Below, one piece after another: positions 1 to 8,224 of a DNA stretch of 64,000 nucleotides. A program made the position numbers and the translations under genes. This stretch comes from a virus: positions 25,264-89,263 of IMG/VR virus record IMGVR_UViG_3300006754_000009. One strand, 5' to 3'. The notes beneath the pieces are model-generated. The model ran no database searches. It was not told where the DNA came from and saw only the letters and a program-made list of their open reading frames with translations. The first letter of the stretch is position 1. Every line of letters begins with the position of its first letter.

Positions 1-276
1 AATGCGGGAACCACAAATATTTCAGCGGTGAAAGAAAAAAGAAAAGTGAAGTTCGCTACCAGAACTAAAATAACAATTATGAAAAATCATGTTAATGGAT
101 TAGGTTATGAAGACGGCAAAATACTTATTACACCACATGGTTTTATAGCTGGTAGAGAAGCTAGTGAAGAAAAGAAATCAATAGATAATTATAAACAAGA
201 AAACGCTACATTTTGGTCTGAGCAATTAGGCGTAGGTGGTGATTTCGACTTAAAAATAGAAAAAGAAAATGACTAA
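1..276 (+). CDS. C-terminal part of an unidentified protein (5' end outside window)
   Basis: The frame is open from base 1 with no stop upstream, so the gene very likely begins outside the window; a GTG at 28 is the only start-like codon near the edge and need not be used. The visible 91 residues start Asn-Ala-Gly-Thr and run through a basic stretch, then a segment with 'GKILITPHGFIAGRE', ending in an acidic tail. I do not recognise a family. The stop overlaps the start of the next gene by 8 bases, so the two are probably co-transcribed and translationally coupled. Confidence 0.6.
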   Translation, partial: NAGTTNISAVKEKRKVKFATRTKITIMKNHVNGLGYEDGKILITPHGFIAGREASEEKKSIDNYKQENATFWSEQLGVGGDFDLKIEKEND

Positions 277-700
277 ATTAAAAACAGGAGATAAAGTAAA
301 AGTACATTATATCGGTAAACTTAAAGACGGCACAGAATTTGATAATTCTAGGACTAGAGAACCAATAGAATTTGCTATAGATGACGGTAACTTACTAAAA
401 GGATTTAACGACTCTGTAAAAGACTTAAGCGAGGGTACTAAAACAACAGTAGATATACCAGCCAAAGAAGCTTACGGTGAATACATTACAGAAGCAGTTA
501 TAGTTGTACAGAAAAATGAATTCCCAGAAGGAATGGACTTTCAACTAAAAGGTTTCGTACAAGGTAAAGACAATCAAGGAAGACCAGTACAAGGACAAAT
601 CATTAAAATAGATGAGGAATCCATAAATTTAGATATGAACCACCCATTAGCTGGAGAAGATTTAAATTTTGAAATAGAGTTAGTAGAAGTAGTAAAGTAA
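269..700 (+). CDS. slyD: FKBP-type peptidyl-prolyl isomerase, SlyD-like
   Basis: Catalyses cis-trans isomerisation of prolyl bonds and probably acts as a folding chaperone in the cytoplasm. The 143 residues show the FKBP start 'KVKVHYIGKLKDGTEFDNS' (about residues 9-27), 'LLKGFNDSVKDLSEG' and 'AYGEY', then an insert-in-flap-like segment (about 70-115) and the SlyD signature 'NHPLAGEDLNFEIELVEV' near the C-terminus. The histidine-rich metal-binding tail of E. coli SlyD is absent, giving a short SlyD form. It overlaps the preceding gene by 8 bp. A second, unrelated isomerase (cyclophilin type) starts at 63929 and a DnaJ lies at 59438. A role in folding large phage structural proteins is inference. 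Confidence 0.9.
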   Translation: MTKLKTGDKVKVHYIGKLKDGTEFDNSRTREPIEFAIDDGNLLKGFNDSVKDLSEGTKTTVDIPAKEAYGEYITEAVIVVQKNEFPEGMDFQLKGFVQGKDNQGRPVQGQIIKIDEESINLDMNHPLAGEDLNFEIELVEVVK

Positions 701-729
701 AAAAATGTTTAACCCAATAAACTCATTCT

Positions 730-1734
730 GTGACAAGAACACTAATAGTAGATGGTAATTCCTTACTAAATACAGGATTTCATGGTATAAAAAATATGTA
801 TAATGGTGAAGACCACATAGGTGGCCTATACCATTTTCTAAATACATTGAGAAAATTAATAGATGAATATCTAATAACTAAGATAGTAGTTTTTTGGGAT
901 GGTGAAAATAATACAGAGCCAAGAAAAAAATTATATCCTGAATATAAATTAAATAGGAAGAAAAAAAGTAGGAGTATAGAAGATATAGAATCCTACTCTA
1001 AACAAAAACTACGAACACAAGAGTACTTAGAGGAATTATATGTTAGACAAGCAACCTTTAAGTTTTGTGAAGCTGATGACTGTATATCCTACTATTGTGA
1101 AAAAGCAATTGAAGAAGAAAAAATAGTACTTACATCCGATAGAGATTTGTTACAATTAATCTCACCAACCACATCATTACATATTATTTCATTAAACCAA
1201 TTATTTAGATTTGAAGATAAAGTACCGTTAGACGGGATTTATATTCCACATCAAAATGTAAGGCTTGTAAAAACAATATGTGGTGATTCTTCGGATAATA
1301 TAAAAGGAATTAAAATGGTTGGTATAAAATCACTTATTAAAATAAAACCTGAAATAAGTGAAAAAAAAGTAGAGTTTGAACAATTAATTAATGAGATAAA
1401 AAATCGAAAAAAAATAAGTGTTAAAGAAAATAATATAATTAATGGAATAACACAACATAATAATATAGACAACCCACTCGAAATTAATTATCAGATAATA
1501 AAAACAGGAAAAAAATTCCTCACTAAAGAAGCTATAGAAGGGGTAAGAAGTTTATTAAAAGAATCCTTAGACCCACAAGGAAGGCATTGGAAAAATGCAT
1601 TAGACTTGATGATGTCAGATGGAATTCTTAATATTTTACCGAAAACAAATGATGGTTGGGTAGATTTCGTTAGACCATACCTACGATTAAGTAGAATAGA
1701 AAAAGATTTTTATAAAAAAACAAAAAAAAATTAA
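730..1734 (+). CDS. 5'-3' exonuclease / flap endonuclease (T4 RNase H-like)
   Basis: Probably removes RNA primers and 5' flaps during phage DNA replication. Motifs of the PIN-like FEN family are visible: 'LIVDGNSLL' with metal-binding Asp8, 'KIVVFWDGENN', 'EADDCISYY' (Asp116, Asp117), 'LTSDRDLLQL', and the helix-hairpin-helix-like 'CGDSSDNIKGIKMVGIKS'. The 334 residues are close to the size of T4 RNase H (about 305). The start is GTG at 730: the in-frame stop at 718 limits the choice and no ATG is available before the first motif. A C-terminal extension of about 100 residues is not recognised. It sits just before the helicase gene, as expected for a replication cluster. Confidence 0.85.
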   Translation: MTRTLIVDGNSLLNTGFHGIKNMYNGEDHIGGLYHFLNTLRKLIDEYLITKIVVFWDGENNTEPRKKLYPEYKLNRKKKSRSIEDIESYSKQKLRTQEYLEELYVRQATFKFCEADDCISYYCEKAIEEEKIVLTSDRDLLQLISPTTSLHIISLNQLFRFEDKVPLDGIYIPHQNVRLVKTICGDSSDNIKGIKMVGIKSLIKIKPEISEKKVEFEQLINEIKNRKKISVKENNIINGITQHNNIDNPLEINYQIIKTGKKFLTKEAIEGVRSLLKESLDPQGRHWKNALDLMMSDGILNILPKTNDGWVDFVRPYLRLSRIEKDFYKKTKKN

Positions 1735-1735
1735 T

Positions 1736-2176
1736 ATGAAGACAAAATTAGATAACACACAAAAATGTGAATTCCTATTAAAGTTAGAAGATAATATAGT
1801 ATGCCAAAGATTCTTTAGCGTAAGAAATTTTAATGAATTAACAACACATTCATTAGACCTACATTATTCAGTAACTTATATTGTAGAAGACATAATTCAC
1901 CAACTAAAACTTAAAACTTTATTTTTATTGGACAGTGATTACAAAGAAAATTCAACAGAATTAGAGCAAAAAGAAGAGCATTTCACGATAACAATTAAAA
2001 AAGGTAAGAATGTAATATACGTAAGAAACTTCCGTGCCGACCTCTACCCCCCAAAAGTTAGATATACCGTAGATATTAGACCACAAATATCTTCAATATT
2101 ACGTGAGTTAACTCAAACACTGTCGTCAAAAAAAGTTGCAACCAAATACCAAGATTATAGCTTACTTGTAAGTTAA
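1736..2176 (+). CDS. Hypothetical protein between nuclease and helicase genes
   Basis: A 146-residue soluble-looking protein, one base after the flap nuclease stop, so in the same transcript. It has a mixed alpha/beta composition with 'FFSVRNFNELTTHSLDL' near residue 30 and a C-terminal region 'KVRYTVDIRPQISSIL'. No catalytic motif or membrane segment is visible. The position between two replication genes suggests a replication accessory, possibly a single-strand binding or loader-like protein, but this is only context. I do not recognise the family. Confidence 0.7.
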   Translation: MKTKLDNTQKCEFLLKLEDNIVCQRFFSVRNFNELTTHSLDLHYSVTYIVEDIIHQLKLKTLFLLDSDYKENSTELEQKEEHFTITIKKGKNVIYVRNFRADLYPPKVRYTVDIRPQISSILRELTQTLSSKKVATKYQDYSLLVS

Positions 2177-2181
2177 TAATG

Positions 2182-2188
2182 TATTTAT
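2182..2188 (+). promoter_or_regulatory. TATTTAT element upstream of helicase gene
   Basis: TATTTAT followed by TAATAAAG, ending 18 bases before the ATG at 2207, in a 30-bp gap. One of the series described in the findings. Confidence 0.35.
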
Positions 2189-2206
2189 TAATAAAGAAAT
2201 TTATAT

Positions 2207-3586
2207 ATGAGTGAGAGAAAAAATTTTGGATATTTAGGACATTCCTTCCAGTTAAAATTAATTAATTTAATAATAACAGATAATACCTTTTTTAATACTA
2301 TTATAGACGCAATACAATCAAAGTATTTCGACAACCAGTATTTTAGATTGATTATGCAATTGATTAAAGAATATTATGACAAATACCAAGTAGCACCATC
2401 ATTTGACGCGTTAGACCAACTAACTCGTATTGAAATATCTTCTGAGATGGCTCAAAAATACATTTTTGATATGTTAAAAGATATAAAAGACACTTCATTT
2501 GAAGACCATTTATTCATTAAAGAAAAGTCAGTAAAATTTTGTAAACAACAAGAATTGAAAAAAGCCATAAGAAAAGTAGAGAATATAATGGAAAAGGGTG
2601 ATTTTGAAAGTTATGATAAATGTGAAGAATATATTAGAGACGCTATTAAAATAGGAGATGGGGATACAGGTAGTTTTGAAATCTTTACGGAATTAGAGAA
2701 ATTATTAGAAGAGGATTACAGACACCCAGTACCAACAGGGGTAGACGGACTAGACAATATTTTAAATGGTGGACTAGCAAAGGGTGAGATTGGTGTTGTG
2801 TTAGCTCCTACAGGGGTAGGAAAAACAACAATGTTAACACGTTTTGCAAATACGGCGTTTAATATGGGTTATAATGTATTACAGATATTTTTTGAGGATA
2901 ACCCCAAAATAATACAAAGAAAACATTTTACTTGTTGGACTGGAATACCAAATGACGAACTAAGTAAACATAAAGAAACGGTTTTAGATAAAGCAGATGA
3001 AATGAAAAAAACTGGTGGCAAATTAATTTTAAAGAAATTACCGTCAGATGAAATGACAATGTTACAAATTAAAAACCAAATAAGAAAAATAATATCTGAA
3101 GGTACTAAGATAGATATTGTATTAATAGATTATATTGACTGTATATTATCTGGTCGTCAGTATGACGATGAATGGAAGGGGGAAGGTTCAGTAATGAGAA
3201 AATTTGAATCGATGTGTCACGAATTAAATCTAGCTGGTTGGACCGCGACACAAGGTAATAGGAGTTCAATATCCTCAGATGTGGTAACCACGGACCAAAT
3301 GGGTGGTTCCATCAAAAAAGCACAAGTGGGTCATGTAATTATATCAGTAGCTAAAACATTACAACAAAAAGAAATGGGACTAGCTACTATAGCGATAGTA
3401 AAATCTCGATTAGGTAAAGACGGAGTCATTTTTGAAAATTGTAAATTTGATAATGGGACCCTAGAGATAGATACAGAAACAACACAAACATTCTTAGGTT
3501 TCGAAGAAGAAAAAACTAATAGAAACAGAGAAAGAGTTGCCAGAGCTCTACACAGGAGACAACAAGTAATAAATAAAAATAATTAA
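2207..3586 (+). CDS. dnaB: Replicative DNA helicase, DnaB/T4 gp41-like
   Basis: Hexameric 5'-3' helicase expected to unwind the replication fork together with the primase at 41795. The N-terminal 170 residues are a DnaB-N-like helical domain ('DNQYFRLIMQLIKEYYDKYQ'). The RecA-like motor follows: 'PTGVDGLDNILNGGLAKGE', Walker A 'APTGVGKTT' (about residues 200-208), 'VLQIFFEDNP', Walker B 'DIVLIDYIDCI', then 'GWTATQGNRSS' and 'MGGSIKKAQVGHVIISV', ending with the 'IVKSRLGKDG' region typical of DnaB motif H4. At 459 residues it is the normal family length. Primase and helicase genes are about 39 kb apart, unlike compact T4-like clusters. Confidence 0.93.
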   Translation: MSERKNFGYLGHSFQLKLINLIITDNTFFNTIIDAIQSKYFDNQYFRLIMQLIKEYYDKYQVAPSFDALDQLTRIEISSEMAQKYIFDMLKDIKDTSFEDHLFIKEKSVKFCKQQELKKAIRKVENIMEKGDFESYDKCEEYIRDAIKIGDGDTGSFEIFTELEKLLEEDYRHPVPTGVDGLDNILNGGLAKGEIGVVLAPTGVGKTTMLTRFANTAFNMGYNVLQIFFEDNPKIIQRKHFTCWTGIPNDELSKHKETVLDKADEMKKTGGKLILKKLPSDEMTMLQIKNQIRKIISEGTKIDIVLIDYIDCILSGRQYDDEWKGEGSVMRKFESMCHELNLAGWTATQGNRSSISSDVVTTDQMGGSIKKAQVGHVIISVAKTLQQKEMGLATIAIVKSRLGKDGVIFENCKFDNGTLEIDTETTQTFLGFEEEKTNRNRERVARALHRRQQVINKNN

Positions 3587-3599
3587 TAAAAAATAAAAT

Positions 3600-5525
3600 A
3601 TGGAAGTATCAAATAAGATTCTATCGGATATTACTGTCTACATGAAGTACGCAAAATATATTCCACAATTCAATAGAAGAGAGACATGGGAAGAACTAGT
3701 AACAAGGAATAAAAACATGCATATAAAAAAGTATCCCACACTAAAAGAAGAAATAGAAGAGAAATACCAATTTGTTTATGAGAAGAAAGTATTACCATCA
3801 ATGAGAAGTACGCAGTTCGGAGGTAAACCAATTGAAATTTCACCCAATAGAATTTATAATTGTGCGTACCTACCTATAGACCACATTGACTCCTTTAGTG
3901 AAACCATGTTCTTATTATTAGGTGGAACCGGTGTCGGCTATTCAGTTCAAAAACATCATGTAGAGAAATTACCAGCAATACAACACCCATACCCAAAAAG
4001 AAAGAAAAGATTTTTAATTGGAGACTCGATTGAAGGTTGGGCGGACTCCATTAAAGTTTTAATGAAATCATATATGAATGGTGGTGGAAGCAGAGTAGAG
4101 TTTGATTATTCAGATATTAGACCAAAAGGAGCAAGACTAATTACTTCAGGAGGAAAAGCACCAGGACCACGACCATTAAAAGAATGTTTAGTTAAAATTG
4201 AAGGAATATTATCTGAGAAAGAAAATGGAGACCATCTAACAACTTTAGAAGTGCACGATATTATCTGTTATATTGCAGATGCAGTTCTAGCGGGAGGCAT
4301 TAGAAGAGCGGCTCTAATTAGTTTATTTAGTGCAGATGACAATGAAATGATTGGTTGTAAATCTGGTAAGTGGTACGAGAAAAACCCACAAAGAGGTAGA
4401 GCAAATAATTCTGCTTGCCTTATGAGACATAAAATTACTAAAGACTTTTTTATGGATATATGGAAAAGAGTTGAGCTATCTGGTGCTGGTGAACCCGGAA
4501 TTTATCTAAATAATGATAAAGATTGGGGAACAAATCCTTGTTGTGAAATAGCTTTAAGACCCTATCAATTCTGTAACCTTTGTGAGGTAAATGTAAGTAA
4601 TATAGACTCACAAGACGACTTAAATGAAAGAGTAAAAGCAGCAGCGTTTATTGGGACACTTCAAGCGGGGTACACCTCCTTCCATTATCTTAGAGAAATA
4701 TGGCAAGAAACTACGGAAAAAGACGCGTTAATAGGTGTATCAATGACAGGTATTGGTTCTGGTAAAGTATTAAAATATGATATGAAAAAAGCCGCAAGTT
4801 TAGTTAAACGTGAAAATACCAGAGTATCTAAATTATTAGAAATAAATCAAGCAGCAAGATGTACTACAGTTAAGCCTGCAGGAACTACATCATTAACATT
4901 AGGAACATCATCAGGTATTCATGCATGGCATAACGATTATTATATTAGAAGAATTAGAGTGGGTAAGAATGAAGCAATATATCACTATCTCATGACTAAT
5001 CATCCGGAATTACTAGAAGACGATTACTTTAGACCACATGATACAGCGGTAATTAGTATACCCCAAAAAGCACCAAAAGGTTCTATCATGAGAACGGAAT
5101 CCCCATTTCAACTACTAGAAAGAGTTAAAAAGGTTGCGAGTGAATGGGTTAGAAGTGGACACAGAAAAGGTTCAAACTCACACAACGTTTCAGCTACAAT
5201 TAGTTTAAAAGAAGATGAATGGGATAAAGCTGGAGAATGGATGTGGGAAAATAGAAAACATTATAATGGACTTTCAGTATTACCTTATGACGGTGGTACA
5301 TATACACAAGCCCCATTTGAGGACTCCACTAAAGAGGTTTACAATGAGATGATGAAAACTTTAAGTGAGATAGACTTGTCTAAGGTGGTGGAATTAGAAG
5401 ATAACACAGATTTATCCGGTGAATTAGCATGTGCGGGTGGTGTATGTGAAATTGATGTTGACTTAAAAACCCTAAACGGTAATGGAGTTACTAAAGAAAA
5501 AGAAGTAAGTGAAACACAAATTTAG
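3600..5525 (+). CDS. nrdJ: Class II (adenosylcobalamin-dependent) ribonucleotide reductase
   Basis: Makes deoxyribonucleotides for phage DNA synthesis. It matches the monomeric Lactobacillus leichmannii type. The active-site layout is complete: N-terminal redox Cys88 in 'IYNCAYLPI', thiyl-radical Cys314 and Glu316 in 'NPCCEIALRP', second redox Cys325 in 'QFCNLCEVN' (11 residues after the radical Cys, the family spacing), 'TTVKPAGTTSLTLGTSSG', and a C-terminal shuttle pair Cys611/Cys616 in 'CAGGVC'. The 641 residues are about 100 shorter than the L. leichmannii enzyme (739). As a class II enzyme it needs vitamin B12 cofactor from the host but no oxygen and no NrdB partner, and none is seen. 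A glutaredoxin at 49729 could reduce it. Confidence 0.93.
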   Translation: MEVSNKILSDITVYMKYAKYIPQFNRRETWEELVTRNKNMHIKKYPTLKEEIEEKYQFVYEKKVLPSMRSTQFGGKPIEISPNRIYNCAYLPIDHIDSFSETMFLLLGGTGVGYSVQKHHVEKLPAIQHPYPKRKKRFLIGDSIEGWADSIKVLMKSYMNGGGSRVEFDYSDIRPKGARLITSGGKAPGPRPLKECLVKIEGILSEKENGDHLTTLEVHDIICYIADAVLAGGIRRAALISLFSADDNEMIGCKSGKWYEKNPQRGRANNSACLMRHKITKDFFMDIWKRVELSGAGEPGIYLNNDKDWGTNPCCEIALRPYQFCNLCEVNVSNIDSQDDLNERVKAAAFIGTLQAGYTSFHYLREIWQETTEKDALIGVSMTGIGSGKVLKYDMKKAASLVKRENTRVSKLLEINQAARCTTVKPAGTTSLTLGTSSGIHAWHNDYYIRRIRVGKNEAIYHYLMTNHPELLEDDYFRPHDTAVISIPQKAPKGSIMRTESPFQLLERVKKVASEWVRSGHRKGSNSHNVSATISLKEDEWDKAGEWMWENRKHYNGLSVLPYDGGTYTQAPFEDSTKEVYNEMMKTLSEIDLSKVVELEDNTDLSGELACAGGVCEIDVDLKTLNGNGVTKEKEVSETQI

Positions 5526-5703
5526 TCAAGAAGTACTATACCACTTTAATTGTGGTAATTGTAAGAAATGGTGGTCAGTTGCTGACTACCATTTGTTTTC
5601 TAATAATGTACCAAAAAGTGAACAAATGGTACCTAAGTTAATAATATGTCCTCATTGTGGACATAAAGAGGAATCAATAGAAGTAAAAAATGAAAAAAAA
5701 TAA
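5509..5703 (+). CDS. Small zinc-ribbon protein
   Basis: A 64-residue protein with two Cys pairs, 'NCGNCKKWW' and 'ICPHCGHKEE', about 30 residues apart, the pattern of a single zinc ribbon. It starts at GTG 5509, inside the last 17 bases of the ribonucleotide reductase gene, so it should be translationally coupled to it; the only in-frame ATG lies after the first Cys pair. It could bind nucleic acid or help the reductase, but nothing in the sequence decides this. The family is unknown to me. Confidence 0.7.
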   Translation: MKHKFSQEVLYHFNCGNCKKWWSVADYHLFSNNVPKSEQMVPKLIICPHCGHKEESIEVKNEKK

Positions 5704-5842
5704 AGATTGGATTGAAGAACTATTTCTTAAAGAATTTATTTTAAAGAATAATAAAGAGAAAAGTAAATCCGAAAATAGAAAACAAAGTAATCTTAGAAGT
5801 ATTTATTATAAAAAAGAATGCCCAATCAAAAATACGGTATAA
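5690..5842 (+). CDS. Possible 50-residue basic peptide bridging zinc ribbon and gp25 genes
   Basis: ATG at 5690 opens a frame that overlaps the zinc-ribbon gene by 14 bases and runs 25 bases into the gp25 gene before TAA at 5840. The peptide is charged and helix-prone ('DWIEELFLKEFILKNNKEK'). It fills the only sizeable gap here and has the overlap pattern of neighbouring genes, but it is short, Lys/Asn-rich and could be chance coding in AT-rich sequence that mainly serves as a leader for the baseplate genes. Confidence 0.35.
   Translation: MKKNKDWIEELFLKEFILKNNKEKSKSENRKQSNLRSIYYKKECPIKNTV
5800..5806 (+). promoter_or_regulatory. TATTTAT element upstream of gp25 gene
   Basis: GTATTTATTATAAA, ending 11 bases before the ATG at 5818. 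It stands at the switch from replication genes to the virion block and could start late transcription. Confidence 0.35.
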
Positions 5843-6279
5843 CGTTCCCATTTAAAGATAGTCCAGAAGGATTTTTCTTAAAATTAAGTAATACTACTGA
5901 CGAAGAAGTAAGGTCGAGCTTAATCCACTTAATACTTACAGTCAAAGGGTCACGATATTTCTTACCGGATTTTGGCACAAACTTAATGAAGTTTATATTT
6001 GAACCACTAGATAACACAACTAAATTAAGTATTAATAATGAAATTAGGGATACTGTAGAGAAGTTCATGCCTAATTTAATAATTAATGATATAGAAGTTA
6101 AATCAGCGGAAGATATAAGATTAGAGCAGGAAAGTGACCCAAATTCCGAAGATATAAACAACAATAGTTTTGGTTTTGTGGGTGAAGACGAAAGAGAATA
6201 CGCCTTACGGGTTAGAATTGATTATACCGCAGGGGACGGCTTTTTTGAAACTAAAGATTTTGTTATAATAAATTTATAA
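5818..6279 (+). CDS. gp25: Baseplate wedge protein, T4 gp25 / lysozyme-like fold family
   Basis: Structural component of the baseplate wedge that joins the sheath initiator region in contractile tails. The core motif of the gp25/W family is seen: 'GITFPFKDSPEGFFLKLSNTTDEEVRSSL' (split over residues 7-35), then 'LTVKGSRYFLPDFGTNLMKFIFEPLD' (about 44-69), followed by a helix and 'ADEI'-like strands. The 153 residues are slightly longer than T4 gp25 (132), with an acidic insert around residues 100-120. It is directly followed by gp6 two bases later, the conserved order of T4-like and related injection machines. Confidence 0.9.
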   Translation: MPNQKYGITFPFKDSPEGFFLKLSNTTDEEVRSSLIHLILTVKGSRYFLPDFGTNLMKFIFEPLDNTTKLSINNEIRDTVEKFMPNLIINDIEVKSAEDIRLEQESDPNSEDINNNSFGFVGEDEREYALRVRIDYTAGDGFFETKDFVIINL

Positions 6280-6280
6280 A

Positions 6281-8122
6281 ATGGCAGAAAAAAAGATAGC
6301 ATATACAGAAAGAGATTTTCTAGGTATTAGAAATGAATTATTAAGATTAACTAACACCTACTACCCTGATTTAATTAGAAACGCGAATGACGCATCCATA
6401 TACTCTGTGTTTTTAGATTTAAACGCAGCAGTAGCAGACAACCTAAACTTCCAAATAGACAGAACATTCCAGGAAACAGTATTAGATTTTGCACAAGAAA
6501 GAAGTTCTCTTTATAATTTAGCTAAAACTTATGGTTTAAAAATACCAGGAAACAGACCATCACTAACAATGGTGGATATTTCTATCATAGTTCCAGCATT
6601 AGGAGATAAAGAAGATTTTAAGTACTTAGGTAACCTAAGAAGAGGAGCTCAATTTAGAGGTGGGGGTCAGGTATTTGAAACAGTAAATGATTGTGATTTC
6701 TCAACTCAATATAATAACGAAGGTATTGTTAATAGAACTAAACAACCAAATAGAGATATTAACGGAATAATACAAAACTACACAATGACCAAAAGAGAAG
6801 TGGTAGTTAATGGTGTTACTAAAATCTTTAAGAAAGAAATTACCGACTCATTAGTTAGTCCTTTTTATGAGTTATTTTTACCTGAAAAAAATGTAGTGGG
6901 AGTTACTGGAGTAATCCAAAAACCAGGACTTGGATACCAAACATTACCAACAAACGTAGAATTTTTAGACAGAACAACTGATAAGTGGTATGAAGTACAG
7001 GCGTTAGCACAAGATGAGGTATTTGTAGAAGACCCATCATCACCACCAGATGAAATAGGGATAAAAGTAGGGAAATATATAGAAGTTGACCAAAGATTCA
7101 CAACACAATATACACCACAAGGATATTTTCATTTAACATTTGGGGGTGGAAATCAGACATCACAAGATTTATTAGACGATTTTGCAAAAAAAGGCACACC
7201 ATTAAACATGGCTCAATACATGAATAATATTTCATTAGGAAAAATGGTACAAGGTAATAGTACTATTTTTGTCCAATACAGAATAGGTGGGGGTAAATCC
7301 TCTAATCTAGGAGCTGGAGCTATAAGAAATGTCGGAACCAATAACTTTGTAGTAGCAGGACCCAACTCTCAAGTAAATCAATCTGTTATCGATAGTTTAG
7401 CAGTAACCAACGTTACTGCCGCTATAGGTGGAGCAAACCCAATGTCAGTAGAAGAAATTAGAAATTATATATCTTTTAATTTTGCAGCACAAAACAGAGC
7501 AGTATCTATTAATGATTACGTAGCTAAATTACGAATGATGCCTAGTACATTTGGTGCACCAGCGAAAGTAGGTGTAACAGAAGTAGAAAATAAAGTTAGA
7601 TTAAATATATTGTCTTATACACCAGAAGGTAAATTAACCTCAGAAATAACATCTACACTAAAAAATAATATAGCGACTTATTTGTCTAATTATAGAATGA
7701 TGAACGATTATATAGTCGTAGGTCCAGCTAAAGTAATAGATATTTCTTTTATGTTAGATTTAACAATAGAGAGTTCATATAATTCAGGAGCTATAGTTAG
7801 TAATGTCATAGAAAAAGTAAGCGATTATTTTAGTATAAATAAAATAGAAATGGGCCAAGACCTATCATTAGGTGAATTAAGAAGTCAGATAATGAATCAA
7901 CCAGGAGTTGTAAATATAGTTGATGTAAAAGTTTACAATAAGGTAGGGGATACCTATTCCCAGTCAGTTACATCACAACCTTATGTAAGCCAAGGAACCA
8001 GAGAGATAGGGTTAATTAATGACACTATATATGCACAACCAGACGAAATTTTGCAAGTAAGATATCCTGAAAAAGATATAGCTATAAGAATACGCAAACC
8101 TCACAAACCAAACTTCACCTAA
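6281..8122 (+). CDS. gp6: Baseplate wedge protein, T4 gp6 / baseplate J family
   Basis: Forms the inner ring of the baseplate wedge. It begins 'KIAYTERDFLGIRNELLRLT' and continues with 'DANDASIYSVFLDLNAAVADNLNFQID'-type text (residues about 25-60) characteristic of gp6. The baseplate-J-like central part has 'MSVEEIRNYISFNFAAQNRA' and 'NDYVAKLRMMPSTFG', where the family commonly has 'A.t.eDy....+..p'. The C-terminal half contains 'VKVYNK' and 'EKDIAIRIRKP'. The 613 residues compare with 660 in T4. It follows gp25 at once and probably shares its transcript. A 102-bp gap follows. Confidence 0.9.
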   Translation: MAEKKIAYTERDFLGIRNELLRLTNTYYPDLIRNANDASIYSVFLDLNAAVADNLNFQIDRTFQETVLDFAQERSSLYNLAKTYGLKIPGNRPSLTMVDISIIVPALGDKEDFKYLGNLRRGAQFRGGGQVFETVNDCDFSTQYNNEGIVNRTKQPNRDINGIIQNYTMTKREVVVNGVTKIFKKEITDSLVSPFYELFLPEKNVVGVTGVIQKPGLGYQTLPTNVEFLDRTTDKWYEVQALAQDEVFVEDPSSPPDEIGIKVGKYIEVDQRFTTQYTPQGYFHLTFGGGNQTSQDLLDDFAKKGTPLNMAQYMNNISLGKMVQGNSTIFVQYRIGGGKSSNLGAGAIRNVGTNNFVVAGPNSQVNQSVIDSLAVTNVTAAIGGANPMSVEEIRNYISFNFAAQNRAVSINDYVAKLRMMPSTFGAPAKVGVTEVENKVRLNILSYTPEGKLTSEITSTLKNNIATYLSNYRMMNDYIVVGPAKVIDISFMLDLTIESSYNSGAIVSNVIEKVSDYFSINKIEMGQDLSLGELRSQIMNQPGVVNIVDVKVYNKVGDTYSQSVTSQPYVSQGTREIGLINDTIYAQPDEILQVRYPEKDIAIRIRKPHKPNFT

Positions 8123-8170
8123 ACTTTACTATAATCCTTAACTAATTACTTTTACTTTTAAGGGGGGAAC

Positions 8171-8177
8171 TATTTAT
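8171..8177 (+). promoter_or_regulatory. TATTTAT element in the gap before the 1197-aa gene
   Basis: TATTTAT lies 47 bases before the ATG at 8225, farther than most of the series. The 102-bp gap (8123-8224) also has a run of six G (8162-8167), unusual in this AT-rich sequence, immediately upstream. No hairpin with a T-tract is evident. Confidence 0.25.
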
Positions 8178-8224
8178 TTTTATAAGTACTATAAACCTTT
8201 TTAAATAAAATTTTTTAATCATAT